From NCBI RefSeq assembly GCF_015533855.1, contig NZ_AP024154.1:1739001-1803000 (forward strand): a stretch of 64,000 nt of DNA, written 5' to 3'. The notes below the pieces were generated by a model. It was not told the DNA's origin, searched no databases, and saw only the letters and a program-made list of their open reading frames with translations. Of this stretch, positions 1 to 8,576 are shown piece after piece. The first letter of the stretch is position 1. Each line of letters starts with the position of its first letter. The position numbers and the translations under genes were made by a program. This stretch comes from Echinicola sp. 20G. Lineage in GTDB: Bacteria > Bacteroidota > Bacteroidia > Cytophagales > Cyclobacteriaceae.

Positions 1-462
1 AGGTTTTTGAGGGTGTTGAGGGTCTTAAAGCTGGGGCGGTACATGCGGGAGGCACAGATGCTGACAGAAGCCTTGCATAATAGCCGGATGAAAATACAGA
101 TTTTCCTTGGCTCTGTGATTACCATTATTCTGGTGATGGGCACGGTGATGTTTTTCATTGAAGGGCCTGAGAGTGGTTTTACCAGTATTCCCATGGCCAT
201 GTATTGGGCCATTGTAACTTTGACCACGGTGGGTTATGGGGACATTTCACCTATGACGCCGCTAGGGCAATTTATGGCTTCATTGATTATGCTTTTAGGC
301 TATGCGATCATCGCAGTACCTACAGGTATAGTGACTTCCGAGATCAATGCGGCTAAAAACAAAAAGAGAAATTCAGATGACCAAAGAACCTGTCATACTT
401 GCCATGCTGGCAATCATGATGAGGATGCTTACCATTGTAAATATTGTGGAACCAGGCTTTAG
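1..462 (+). CDS. Voltage-gated ion (K+) channel, C-terminal part
   Basis: Only the C-terminal portion is in the window; the reading frame is open to base 1. The first visible residues have arginines every third position (R-x-x-R-x-x-R), as in an S4 voltage sensor. A transmembrane segment, a pore helix with the K+ selectivity filter TVGYGD (about 220-243) and a last inner helix follow. The short cytosolic tail holds two cysteine pairs (CHTC and CKYC) that look like a zinc ribbon. It probably conducts K+ across the inner membrane. A KtrAB-type K+ uptake pair begins 70 bases downstream, so this is a potassium-handling cluster. The family call is secure; the sensor type cannot be judged without the 5' part. 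Confidence 0.85.
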   Translation, partial: RFLRVLRVLKLGRYMREAQMLTEALHNSRMKIQIFLGSVITIILVMGTVMFFIEGPESGFTSIPMAMYWAIVTLTTVGYGDISPMTPLGQFMASLIMLLGYAIIAVPTGIVTSEINAAKNKKRNSDDQRTCHTCHAGNHDEDAYHCKYCGTRL

Positions 463-531
463 CATATTTGACTTGGAAAATTTAATAAACTTAAGTAGTT
501 CACCTAACTTTACCGCATTCAAGAAACAAGC

Positions 532-2310
532 ATGAATGTAAATAAAAAGCTGATAAAAGGCGTATTGGAAAAGGCAATCATGGTGCTTAGCTTTATTAGC
601 TTTGCCTTAGTGGTTTATGAAGAAGGCTTTAAAAAGCCATTCTTGTCCTTGTCGGATTCCCATGCCTTATTGAAGACTATTCTCGGTTTTATCTGGTCAG
701 GCTATATAGGGCTTTATTTTTTGGCAAAGGCAGGTTCAGGATTTAGCAAAAAGAGAATTTCAGAGCTAGCGCTGATTTTCATGATCAGTTTGATTTTGAT
801 TTTCATATTTACCGATTATTCCATTCCTACTTTTTCAGCGATAACACAGGTTACTACTGATCGGTTTTTGGTGGATTTGCTTGTGGCGGTAGTTTTTTTA
901 ATAGAACTGTCCAAAGTCAGCTTGGGAGTAAATGAACTCAAGCTCAATCCTCCATTAATATTTTTGCTTAGCTTCTTTGTGTTGATCATTATAGGAACAG
1001 TATTGTTGATGCTGCCTAATGCTACCTATCAGCCCATTCATTTGGTAGATGCCTTGTTTACATCAACCAGTGCCGTTTGTGTAACGGGACTTATAGTGCT
1101 GGATACCGCCAAAGACTTTACCATTTTCGGGCAGTTGATCATTCTGTTTTTGTTCCAATTAGGTGGATTGGGGATGATGACCTTTACGAGCTTTTTTGGC
1201 TTTTTCTTTAGAGGAAGCTTCAGCATCCAGAACCAACTGTTTTTACGGGATTTTATCAATGAAGAAAACTTTGGCCAAATTTTTAATACCCTGCTTAAAG
1301 TAATTCTTTTTACCTTTTTGGTGGAAGGAGTGGGCGCGGTACTGATCTTCTTTTCATTGGACAAAGAACTGTTTGAAAGCACTGGAGGAATGATTTTCTT
1401 TTCCGTCTTTCATAGTGTTTCTGGGTTTTGCAATGCAGGCTTTAGCATCTTGAGTGATGGCTTGTACCAGGAAGGCTTTAGGGACAATTACAATATGCAC
1501 CTGATTCTGGCTTTTTCAATTGTTTTGGGAGGAATAGGATTTCCTGTTGTGCTAAGTTATTATGGCTATTTGAAACATCTTATAAGAGGGTTATATCGAA
1601 AGGTCCTGTTTGGAGAAAGGTATAGGCATGTGCCACGAGTAGTTAATGTAGGTACTCGATTAGTAATGCTCACTACTGGCTTACTTTTATTGGTGGGCTT
1701 TGTGCTATATTGGGTTTTGGAGGAAGAAAATACACTGGCAGGGCTCAGTGGTTATGGTAAGGTGGTGACAGCAATATTCGGCGCGGTAACGCCGAGAACT
1801 GCCGGTTTCAACACGGTGGATATGACGAACATGGCCATTCCAACAGTTTTGGTTTATCTCTTGTTGATGTGGATAGGGGCTTCACCAGGGTCTACCGGAG
1901 GAGGTTTGAAGACCAGTACCTTCGCAGTGGCCATCCTCAGTTCATTCAGTATTGCCAAAGGGAAAGACCGGGTGGAGGTGTTTAGAAGGGAAATATCCAA
2001 CACAACCTTAAGAAAAGCCTTTGCGGTTACTTTCATGTCGATTATGATGATTGGTGGAGCGGTGTTCTTTTTGAAGCTTTTCGATAGAGATATCCCTTTA
2101 TTGAGTGTATTCTTTGAAGCGTTTTCAGCTTTTTCGACTGTGGGGTTAAGTTTGGGAATCACTGGAGGATTGAGCTTTGGAAGTAAATTGGTGCTGATTG
2201 TAACCATGTTTGTAGGAAGAGTGGGGATCCTCACCTTATTGATTGCGGTCAGCAAAGGTGTTAAAAATCTTAGCTATCGCTATCCTGAAGAGTCAGTGTT
2301 TATCACTTGA
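532..2310 (+). CDS. TrkH/KtrB family potassium uptake membrane subunit
   Basis: This 592-residue integral membrane protein should be the ion-translocating subunit of a Trk/Ktr K+ uptake system. Four P-loop signatures are visible in order: SAVCVTG, SGFCNAGFS, TPRTAGFN and FSTVGLSLG, each with the conserved glycine that forms the K+ filter. About four extra hydrophobic segments precede the first pore repeat, so it is longer than compact KtrB proteins of about 450 residues. The TrkA/KtrA regulatory gene follows after 27 bases, which supports one transcript. The ATG overlaps the last codons of a small shadow frame, not a real gene. Trk and Ktr types cannot be separated from sequence alone. Confidence 0.93.
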   Translation: MNVNKKLIKGVLEKAIMVLSFISFALVVYEEGFKKPFLSLSDSHALLKTILGFIWSGYIGLYFLAKAGSGFSKKRISELALIFMISLILIFIFTDYSIPTFSAITQVTTDRFLVDLLVAVVFLIELSKVSLGVNELKLNPPLIFLLSFFVLIIIGTVLLMLPNATYQPIHLVDALFTSTSAVCVTGLIVLDTAKDFTIFGQLIILFLFQLGGLGMMTFTSFFGFFFRGSFSIQNQLFLRDFINEENFGQIFNTLLKVILFTFLVEGVGAVLIFFSLDKELFESTGGMIFFSVFHSVSGFCNAGFSILSDGLYQEGFRDNYNMHLILAFSIVLGGIGFPVVLSYYGYLKHLIRGLYRKVLFGERYRHVPRVVNVGTRLVMLTTGLLLLVGFVLYWVLEEENTLAGLSGYGKVVTAIFGAVTPRTAGFNTVDMTNMAIPTVLVYLLLMWIGASPGSTGGGLKTSTFAVAILSSFSIAKGKDRVEVFRREISNTTLRKAFAVTFMSIMMIGGAVFFLKLFDRDIPLLSVFFEAFSAFSTVGLSLGITGGLSFGSKLVLIVTMFVGRVGILTLLIAVSKGVKNLSYRYPEESVFIT

Positions 2311-2337
2311 TAGATTGAAACGAAAAACATTATATAT

Positions 2338-3030
2338 ATGAAATTTATCATCGTAGGCATGGGCAACTTTGGAGCCTATCTGGCTGCCCGGTTAACTGAC
2401 AAAGGTCACGAAGTGATTGGCATCGATAATGATATGAACAAGATTGAGGCCGTCAAAGAAAAAGTAACCCATACCATTTGTATGAATGCTACCGACAAGC
2501 ATGCCGTCAAAAATCTACCAATCAAAGAAACAGATGTTGTTTTGATTGCAATTGGAGAGGATATGGGAGCTTCGATTATGGCGACAGCTGTTTTCAAAGA
2601 ATTGCAGGCCAAAAGAATCATTAGTAGGGCCATTACCAATACCCATGAAACCGTGATCAAAGCCATTGGTGTGGATGAAATTATCCATCCGGAAGAGGAA
2701 ACAGCAGAAAGGCTTTCTAAAAAGCTGGAGATGAAAGGGGTGATTGACAGCTTTGATATTTCGGACGGCTATAATATCGTGGAGGTGACAGCCCCAAAAG
2801 ATTTTGTGGGCAAGACTATCGGCGAAACGGCAGTAAGAAATCGCTTCAATGTCAACATTCTGACTATTATCAAAGTCCGCAATAGGGCCAATCTTTTTGG
2901 TAATCTGCAGGAGAGACAAAAGGTGCTTGGTGTGGTCAATGCCCAAACCATGATTGAAAAAAATGATATTTTGGTACTTTTCGGAGATATCAAGGACATC
3001 CAAAATATCCTTAATCTTAACGAAGAATAA
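2338..3030 (+). CDS. TrkA/KtrA family regulatory subunit (RCK domains)
   Basis: This is a cytosolic, nucleotide-binding gating subunit for the membrane protein encoded just upstream. The N-terminus (about 1-125) is a RCK_N Rossmann fold with the dinucleotide motif GMGNFG and an acidic residue after the second strand (GIDND). The C-terminal part (about 140-225) fits a RCK_C/TrkA_C domain. At 230 residues it is a single RCK_N-RCK_C unit as in KtrA, not the doubled TrkA of enterobacteria. The gene follows the TrkH/KtrB gene by 27 bases and is closed by a strong hairpin terminator. Confidence 0.93.
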   Translation: MKFIIVGMGNFGAYLAARLTDKGHEVIGIDNDMNKIEAVKEKVTHTICMNATDKHAVKNLPIKETDVVLIAIGEDMGASIMATAVFKELQAKRIISRAITNTHETVIKAIGVDEIIHPEEETAERLSKKLEMKGVIDSFDISDGYNIVEVTAPKDFVGKTIGETAVRNRFNVNILTIIKVRNRANLFGNLQERQKVLGVVNAQTMIEKNDILVLFGDIKDIQNILNLNEE

Positions 3031-3053
3031 ATGCTTATGAAGCTAATAAAATC

Positions 3054-3094
3054 AAAAAGCCCTCTGATTCAATCCACTTGTCAGAGGGCTTTTT
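3054..3094. terminator. Bidirectional intrinsic terminator between KtrA and lutC
   Basis: A 14-bp inverted repeat (3054-3067 with 3081-3094) has a GCCCTCTGA core, with A-rich and T-rich ends. It can form a U-tailed hairpin on both strands. It sits between two genes that converge, so it probably ends both transcripts. Confidence 0.85.
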
Positions 3095-3112
3095 CTTTGT
3101 TAAAGACAATTT

Positions 3113-3691
3113 TTATTTCAACAAAAATACGGTTAAACTTCTTGGACCATGGGCACCGATAACCAGCGACTGTTCTATATCAGCTGTTTTGGAAGGTCCT
3201 GCGATAAAGACACCATAGCCCGGGGCTGACACATTTACTTTGTCGTAGGCTTGATGCATATTGGTCAGTAACGTATTTTCCTTCAGAATGATGATCAAGT
3301 GTTGGGCGATAAAGGGCAACACACGATGAACGACATTTTCTTCCGGCATCCAAATAGCTCCATTTTCAGCCACCCCCAATTCTCCTTTAAGAATAGCCAG
3401 TTCAACATGTTCTAAGTCATGCGGATCGGAAATTTGTTGTACATCGACATTCCCTTTTATGCCATCCACCAAAGAAGCAATCAGCTGATCCTCGGCAAAG
3501 TTTTCTGAAATGTATTGTTGGACTTGTTCCAATGAACCTGCTTCGATTAATTTTCCCCCATTTCCTGAAAGGCCTTTCTGGTACTTTTCTACCAAATCAG
3601 GTTGGTCAGGAAAGTTGAGAAATGCAGGTAAAGGTGTTGCTGATGGCTTATTCTTTTGAATAGCTGCTAAAATTGAAGCTTTACTGCTCAT
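3113..3691 (-). CDS. lutC: LutC/YkgG family lactate utilization protein (LUD domain)
   Basis: This small LUD-domain protein is the third component of the LutABC complex, which oxidises L-lactate to pyruvate. The start at 3691 is chosen because its ATG overlaps the TGA of the upstream gene as ATGA, a typical translational-coupling junction; an in-frame codon 24 bases earlier gives a longer but less likely product. The visible conserved regions are the VAENGAIW stretch and the C-terminal GAHGPRSLTVF segment characteristic of LutC/YkgG. No Fe-S cysteines are present, as expected. It is the last gene of a three-gene minus-strand operon. Confidence 0.9.
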   Translation of the reverse strand: MSSKASILAAIQKNKPSATPLPAFLNFPDQPDLVEKYQKGLSGNGGKLIEAGSLEQVQQYISENFAEDQLIASLVDGIKGNVDVQQISDPHDLEHVELAILKGELGVAENGAIWMPEENVVHRVLPFIAQHLIIILKENTLLTNMHQAYDKVNVSAPGYGVFIAGPSKTADIEQSLVIGAHGPRSLTVFLLK

Positions 3692-5061
3692 GATTTTCTG
3701 TTTTTCTTGTACCACTCTTTGAAACTTTCCTTAGGCACCTGAGGTAAATCCCTATGTTTTCCCCATACATTGATGCTACTGTATACCAAGCTATCGGGAG
3801 TGATCTTGAGGGCTGTTCGGGCCATCTTTCCAGCTAGGTCATACAGAACGGGTTTACCAAATGTTACACCGGCCACTTTCATGGCCAATTTCTTACTGGC
3901 ATCCACATCCGTGTTTTCTGTAATTACTTGTCGCCACTTGTAAAGTTGTTCATGGATATTGATCTTCACGGGGCAGACGTCTGAGCAAGAGCCACATAGG
4001 GTGGAGGCAAATGGTAAGGTGCTGTATTTCTTCAGGTCCTTGCCTGGGGAAAGGATAGAGCCTATCGGGCCCGGAACTGTGGAGTTGTAGCTATAGCCAC
4101 CACTTCTTCTGTAAATAGGGCAGGTATTCATACAGGCCCCACATCGAATACACTTCAGGGAGTTTTTGAAGTCTTCCCTGCCCAACTGTTCCGTTCGACC
4201 ATTGTCCACTAAGATGATATACATCTTTTTCCCTTGGGCAGGTCGGTGGAAATGAGAAGAATAGTTGGTGATGCTTTGACCAGTGGCGCTTCGCGCCAAA
4301 AGTCGTAGAAAAACGCCCAAGTCTGCGGCTCTTGGAATTAATTTTTCAATGCCCATGCAGGCAATATGAATGTCTGCCAAGTGAGTGCCCATATCGGCAT
4401 TACCTTCGTTGGTGCAGACTACAAAACCGCCTGTTTCCGCTATGCCGAAGTTGACTCCTGTAATGGCGGCATTGGCCTCAATGAATTTTTTTCTAAGGTG
4501 CTGCCGGGCAGCTTCAGTAAGGTATTTGGGGTCGCTGGCGCCTTCCTGTGTACCTATGTGCTTGTGGAAAATCTCTCCAATATCCTGTTTTTTAAGGTGG
4601 ATGGCAGGGAGAACAATATGACTCGGAGCTTGCTTGGCAAACTGGATGATTCGCTCTCCAAGATCCGTATCCACTACCTCATAGCCTTTGTCTTCCAAGT
4701 AATGGTTCAAACCACATTCCTCCGTAAGGATAGACTTGCTCTTGACAATATTGGCGACCTTATTTTCTTGAAGAATCCTATAAACATGGTCATTGTGTTC
4801 CTTGGCATCTTTTGCCCAAAGCACCTCTACCCCATTGGCCAATGCATTGGCTTCAAATTGTTCCAAAAGCTCTCCCAAGTGGGAAAGTACATAGTTTTTG
4901 GTGGCTGAGGCTGTGTCCCTGAGGGTCTCCCATTCAGGAATGCCTTGAGCAGATAGGTCTCTTTTTTGACGCACATGCCAAAGGGTCTCATCGTGCCAGT
5001 GGGTTCTGGCGTCATCTTTTATAAATTCTTCCGCTGCTTTAGCGTGGGTATGTCCTTTCAT
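3688..5061 (-). CDS. lutB: LutB family iron-sulfur lactate utilization protein
   Basis: This 457-residue LUD-domain protein has a C-terminal ferredoxin-like part that carries electrons during L-lactate oxidation. One Fe-S motif reads CIRCGACMNTCP (C-x2-C-x2-C-x3-CP); a second cluster motif is CGSCSDVCP. The N-terminal two thirds is the LUD domain (family signature around NFGIAETGGFV). Length matches the family, about 460-480. It starts 6 bases after lutA and overlaps lutC by four bases. The operon lies divergently beside a rhamnose pathway block whose product can be lactate. Confidence 0.93.
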   Translation of the reverse strand: MKGHTHAKAAEEFIKDDARTHWHDETLWHVRQKRDLSAQGIPEWETLRDTASATKNYVLSHLGELLEQFEANALANGVEVLWAKDAKEHNDHVYRILQENKVANIVKSKSILTEECGLNHYLEDKGYEVVDTDLGERIIQFAKQAPSHIVLPAIHLKKQDIGEIFHKHIGTQEGASDPKYLTEAARQHLRKKFIEANAAITGVNFGIAETGGFVVCTNEGNADMGTHLADIHIACMGIEKLIPRAADLGVFLRLLARSATGQSITNYSSHFHRPAQGKKMYIILVDNGRTEQLGREDFKNSLKCIRCGACMNTCPIYRRSGGYSYNSTVPGPIGSILSPGKDLKKYSTLPFASTLCGSCSDVCPVKINIHEQLYKWRQVITENTDVDASKKLAMKVAGVTFGKPVLYDLAGKMARTALKITPDSLVYSSINVWGKHRDLPQVPKESFKEWYKKNRKS

Positions 5062-5067
5062 AATTGG

Positions 5068-5793
5068 TTATTTCACGGGGTTCCCATTTAGGATTTCTGC
5101 AATGTGCATGACTTTTATAGGGCTTTTCTGACGGGTTATCAGTCCTTGCAAATGCATGAGGCAAGACATATCTGCACCTGTTAGGACTTCAACTCCATTC
5201 TTTTGATGGTCCGCAATACGATCATTGCCCATGGTGATGGAAACGGCCTCTTCCGCCACAGCAAATGTGCCTCCAAAGCCGCAGCATTCATCTTTTCTGT
5301 CCAGTTCAACCATTTCAATGTCTTTGACTTTTTGAAGTAAAGAAAGGGGCTTGTTGAATTCTGGGTCCATTCTTTCTGAGCATTTTGCCAACCTTAAGCC
5401 CCGAAGTCCGTGGCAGGAAGAATGAAAACCGACTTTGTGCGGAAAGCTTGAAACAATATCTTTGACTTTGAGCACATCTGTCAAAAATTCACATAGCTCG
5501 AAAATCTGCGGAGCCTTTTCATCTTTGGGCAGTACATGGTCTTTGACATGAAGGGTACAGCTCCCAGATGGGGCAACGATATAGTCAAAGTGATCGAAAT
5601 TTTTCAGAAAGAGTTCAGCGGATTCCTTGCCATATCGTTCATAACCTGAGTTGGCCATGGGCTGGCCACAGCAGGTTTGAGAAAGCGGGTAATCCACTTC
5701 GATATCATATTTCTCCAATAATTCCAAGCTTGCTTTGGCTACGCCAGGGTAAAACTGGTCGACGTAACAAGGTATAAATAGTCCTACACGCAT
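5068..5793 (-). CDS. lutA: LutA family (Fe-S)-binding protein (CCG domains)
   Basis: This first gene of the lut operon encodes a protein with two cysteine-rich CCG domains, as in glycolate oxidase GlcF and heterodisulfide reductase subunit B. The visible motifs are QTCCGQPM in the N-terminal half and DECCGFGGTF in the C-terminal half, with further cysteines in SCTLH and SSCHG. The start was moved to the ATG at 5793 (MRVGLFIPCY), which fits LutA N-termini; the longer frame begins at TTG. With LutB and LutC it should oxidise L-lactate to pyruvate at the cytosolic side. Confidence 0.92.
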   Translation of the reverse strand: MRVGLFIPCYVDQFYPGVAKASLELLEKYDIEVDYPLSQTCCGQPMANSGYERYGKESAELFLKNFDHFDYIVAPSGSCTLHVKDHVLPKDEKAPQIFELCEFLTDVLKVKDIVSSFPHKVGFHSSCHGLRGLRLAKCSERMDPEFNKPLSLLQKVKDIEMVELDRKDECCGFGGTFAVAEEAVSITMGNDRIADHQKNGVEVLTGADMSCLMHLQGLITRQKSPIKVMHIAEILNGNPVK

Positions 5794-5997
5794 AGTTATG
5801 TATTTCAAAATCCCAATGTAATGCTGTCAGTCTGGCTATTCATCCTGCACCATACTGTTTTGGTATGCCAATACAGGTAGGTAAAGTACACCGAAAAGGG
5901 ATTAAAAGATTAAATTTCCTGTTCGGTCTGCATAATCAAAAGCAAACCATTAGATAAAGTTACCTTAAATAACCCAAAATTATCAATTTATAGCTTC

Positions 5998-8451
5998 ATG
6001 AATATTAAACATTTCTTTGCAGCTTTTTTCATTTTCTTCGCCACACTAGGTTCTTCCATTGGCCAAGCTGGCTCAAGTGAATTATCAAAAAACAAAAATA
6101 GCTACCTGCTCCATTCTCCTTCACAAGCCCTGAAATTGGAGTTTTATTCTCCCGTGATCCTTCGCGTCCGGTGCGTTTGGGACAAAGAATTTGAAAATGA
6201 ATATTCCTATATGTTAAAGCAACAGGAGTGGGAGCCTATTCCTGTAAAAGTGGAAGAAAGTGATGGTCACTTTGTTTTTGAGACGGAAAGGATGACTGTG
6301 ATGGTGGATAAAGAGACTTTTCAGCTTTCCATATATGATGAGTATGGAGATTTACTTTCTGGAGAAAAAAATGAAATGGTGAGCGGGGGCGCATATCAGG
6401 ATGGAAGCGCAGTTGGGGCTACAAAATTCCTGGCTCCAGATGAGCATTTCTTTGGTTTTGGTGAACGGATGGACTTCTTGGACCGACGAGGAAAGCGGTT
6501 GGACTTGAATGTAGGAAGGGGATTGGGCAGACCTCATATTATTGGAGCTTATAATGTTTTGGAAGCCAATTATTCTCCTGTTCCGTTTTTTATGAGCACC
6601 AAAGGTTACGGGATATTTTTCCATAATTCCTACGCAACTCATTGGGACATGGGGGCAAGCAAGTCCCAGGCTTTGCGCTTTGAAGCTGAAGGTGGGGAGT
6701 TGGATTATTTTTTTATGTATGGTCCTGATTTTTCTAAAATACTATACCACTACACGGACTTGACCGGGAGATCTCCTTTGTTGCCCCGTTTTGCACATGG
6801 GTTGCATGTGGGCACATATAGCGGAGGTACTTGGGGGCATGAGGAAATGACATCAACCCATTATGTGGTAGCTCTGGCGCAAAAATACAGAGAGAAAGGA
6901 ATTCCATTTGATGTACTTCACTTGGATTCTACGTGGAGAATGTTCGGTAAAAATGGAGGGAGTGGTGCGACATCTTTTGAGTGGAGGGAAACTTTTAAAG
7001 ATCCCGAGAGTATGTTTAAAAGCCTATATGCCCTGGATGTGAATATGGTAGGGCTTCATGTCAGGCCGCGGTTCGATAATGGAAATTACCTCAATCTATT
7101 GGACCAAGCCAGAGAAGAAGGGTATGTCTATCCAGAAGACCATAATCAAGGGGAATTTGTTAATGTCTTTGACCAGGAATCAGTGGATTGGTGGTGGAAA
7201 AATGGTGTGATGCGGATTGCCGAAATAGGAGCCATGTTTCTTAAAACGGATGAAGGCAGTGCTTTTGGGAGGAAGGCTAATGAGAGTAATAAAACAGGTC
7301 CCACAAGTGAGCAAGCGGTTCGGTTGCATAATGTGTTTCCTGTAGCCTATGCAAAAGCCCCTTATGAAAAGTTTAAGGAATATAATGGGATGAGGGGGAT
7401 GAACCATACCCGAGAAGGTTATGCTGGGATTCAGCGATATCCATTTATTTGGGCAGGAGATTGGCCCAGTGAATGGCAGTACTTTGGACCTGTAATTAAA
7501 GCAGGAATAAATATTGGTCTGTCCGGAGTTGGATATTGGTCCCATAATATGGGAGGGTTTGAGCATCAAGCAGACCCTGAGTTGTTTATCAGGTGGGTAC
7601 AGTTTGGTATGTTTAGCCCCGTAGCCCATGTGTTTGGAATGGATCATCCCGGTTATAAGGAGCCATGGAATTATGGTGAGAAAGCAGAGGAAATCTTTAC
7701 GAAATATGATAAATTAAGGTATCGGCTGATACCTTACATCTATAGTACGGCCTTTCAGCAATACCAAACAGGCAAGCCAATCATGAGGGCATTGGTATTG
7801 GAGCATCAAAATGATTACAACACGTATGAAATAGATGATCAATATTATTTTGGAGACCAAATGATAGTGTGCCCAGTCTTAACCAAGGAAGCGCAGACAA
7901 GAACAGTTTATTTGCCAGAGGGCACTTGGTATGACTACTGGGATGGAAAGCCATACGAAGGCAAACAGTATTATAATATCGTGACTCCTTTGGATAAGCT
8001 GCCCGTCTTTGTGAAAGCTGGAGCGATCATTCCGATGCAGGAAGCGGTGGCCTTTGATAACAAAGAGCCTTTCGGAGACATTACTTTAGAAGTTTTCCCA
8101 GGTAAGGATGCAGTTTTTTCTTTGTTTGAGGATGATGGCATTTCTGAAAAGTACATGGAGGGAGCTTATGCTCAAACAACAATTGAGACCCATCAAGAAG
8201 CTGAAGCCTTGGCAATAAAAATAGGAACATCAGAAGGGGAGTTTGACCCAGGCGTAAGGAATTATATTCTGAAGCTCCATTTGGATAGCATTCCTCAAAC
8301 TGTTTTGGCCAGTGGAAAGGATTTGGATATGATCTCTATTGATTCTTTGCTCTCCGGCCAGAAGGGTTGGCATTATGATGAAGCAGGGAAAGTTCTTTGG
8401 GCTGTTTCAGAAAAAGTGCCAGAAGATGTTTTAACCTTTCAAATTAAATAG
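5998..8451 (+). CDS. Glycoside hydrolase family 31, secreted or periplasmic
   Basis: This is an 817-residue GH31 retaining alpha-glycosidase with a Sec signal peptide (hydrophobic stretch about 8-20, then GQAGSS). The (beta/alpha)8 barrel carries the presumed nucleophile D418 in FLKTDEGSAFG and the presumed acid/base D488 in AGDWPSEW, the family's GD-x2-S-x-W signature. A C-terminal beta region follows (about 640-817). The nucleophile context KTD-E-G is closer to alpha-xylosidase-like than to WNDMNE alpha-glucosidases, but substrate cannot be read from sequence. It lies just upstream of rhamnose catabolism genes, so its substrate may be a rhamnose-containing glycan side chain; this is inference. 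Confidence 0.88.
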   Translation: MNIKHFFAAFFIFFATLGSSIGQAGSSELSKNKNSYLLHSPSQALKLEFYSPVILRVRCVWDKEFENEYSYMLKQQEWEPIPVKVEESDGHFVFETERMTVMVDKETFQLSIYDEYGDLLSGEKNEMVSGGAYQDGSAVGATKFLAPDEHFFGFGERMDFLDRRGKRLDLNVGRGLGRPHIIGAYNVLEANYSPVPFFMSTKGYGIFFHNSYATHWDMGASKSQALRFEAEGGELDYFFMYGPDFSKILYHYTDLTGRSPLLPRFAHGLHVGTYSGGTWGHEEMTSTHYVVALAQKYREKGIPFDVLHLDSTWRMFGKNGGSGATSFEWRETFKDPESMFKSLYALDVNMVGLHVRPRFDNGNYLNLLDQAREEGYVYPEDHNQGEFVNVFDQESVDWWWKNGVMRIAEIGAMFLKTDEGSAFGRKANESNKTGPTSEQAVRLHNVFPVAYAKAPYEKFKEYNGMRGMNHTREGYAGIQRYPFIWAGDWPSEWQYFGPVIKAGINIGLSGVGYWSHNMGGFEHQADPELFIRWVQFGMFSPVAHVFGMDHPGYKEPWNYGEKAEEIFTKYDKLRYRLIPYIYSTAFQQYQTGKPIMRALVLEHQNDYNTYEIDDQYYFGDQMIVCPVLTKEAQTRTVYLPEGTWYDYWDGKPYEGKQYYNIVTPLDKLPVFVKAGAIIPMQEAVAFDNKEPFGDITLEVFPGKDAVFSLFEDDGISEKYMEGAYAQTTIETHQEAEALAIKIGTSEGEFDPGVRNYILKLHLDSIPQTVLASGKDLDMISIDSLLSGQKGWHYDEAGKVLWAVSEKVPEDVLTFQIK

Positions 8452-8576
8452 TTTAATGATAATTAAGCTGCTTTTTGTATCAATTTTATCAGTACACAAC
8501 AGGACAGTATTTCTGAAATAAAAAAATAAATTCGCTAACATATACATCAAACCTGTAATTAAAAAAACTAATCATA

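Noticed and set aside
1038..1382. 114-residue minus-strand reading frame
   Set aside because: It lies entirely inside the TrkH/KtrB gene, with no family motifs and a low-complexity composition typical of an antisense shadow.
4366..4908. 180-residue plus-strand reading frame
   Set aside because: It is antisense to lutB, whose Fe-S and LUD motifs are clear; the plus frame has no recognisable domain.
5848..5870. Small inverted repeat CATAC/GTATG in the lutA/GH31 divergent region
   Set aside because: The arms are only five bases, too short to separate from chance in AT-rich DNA.
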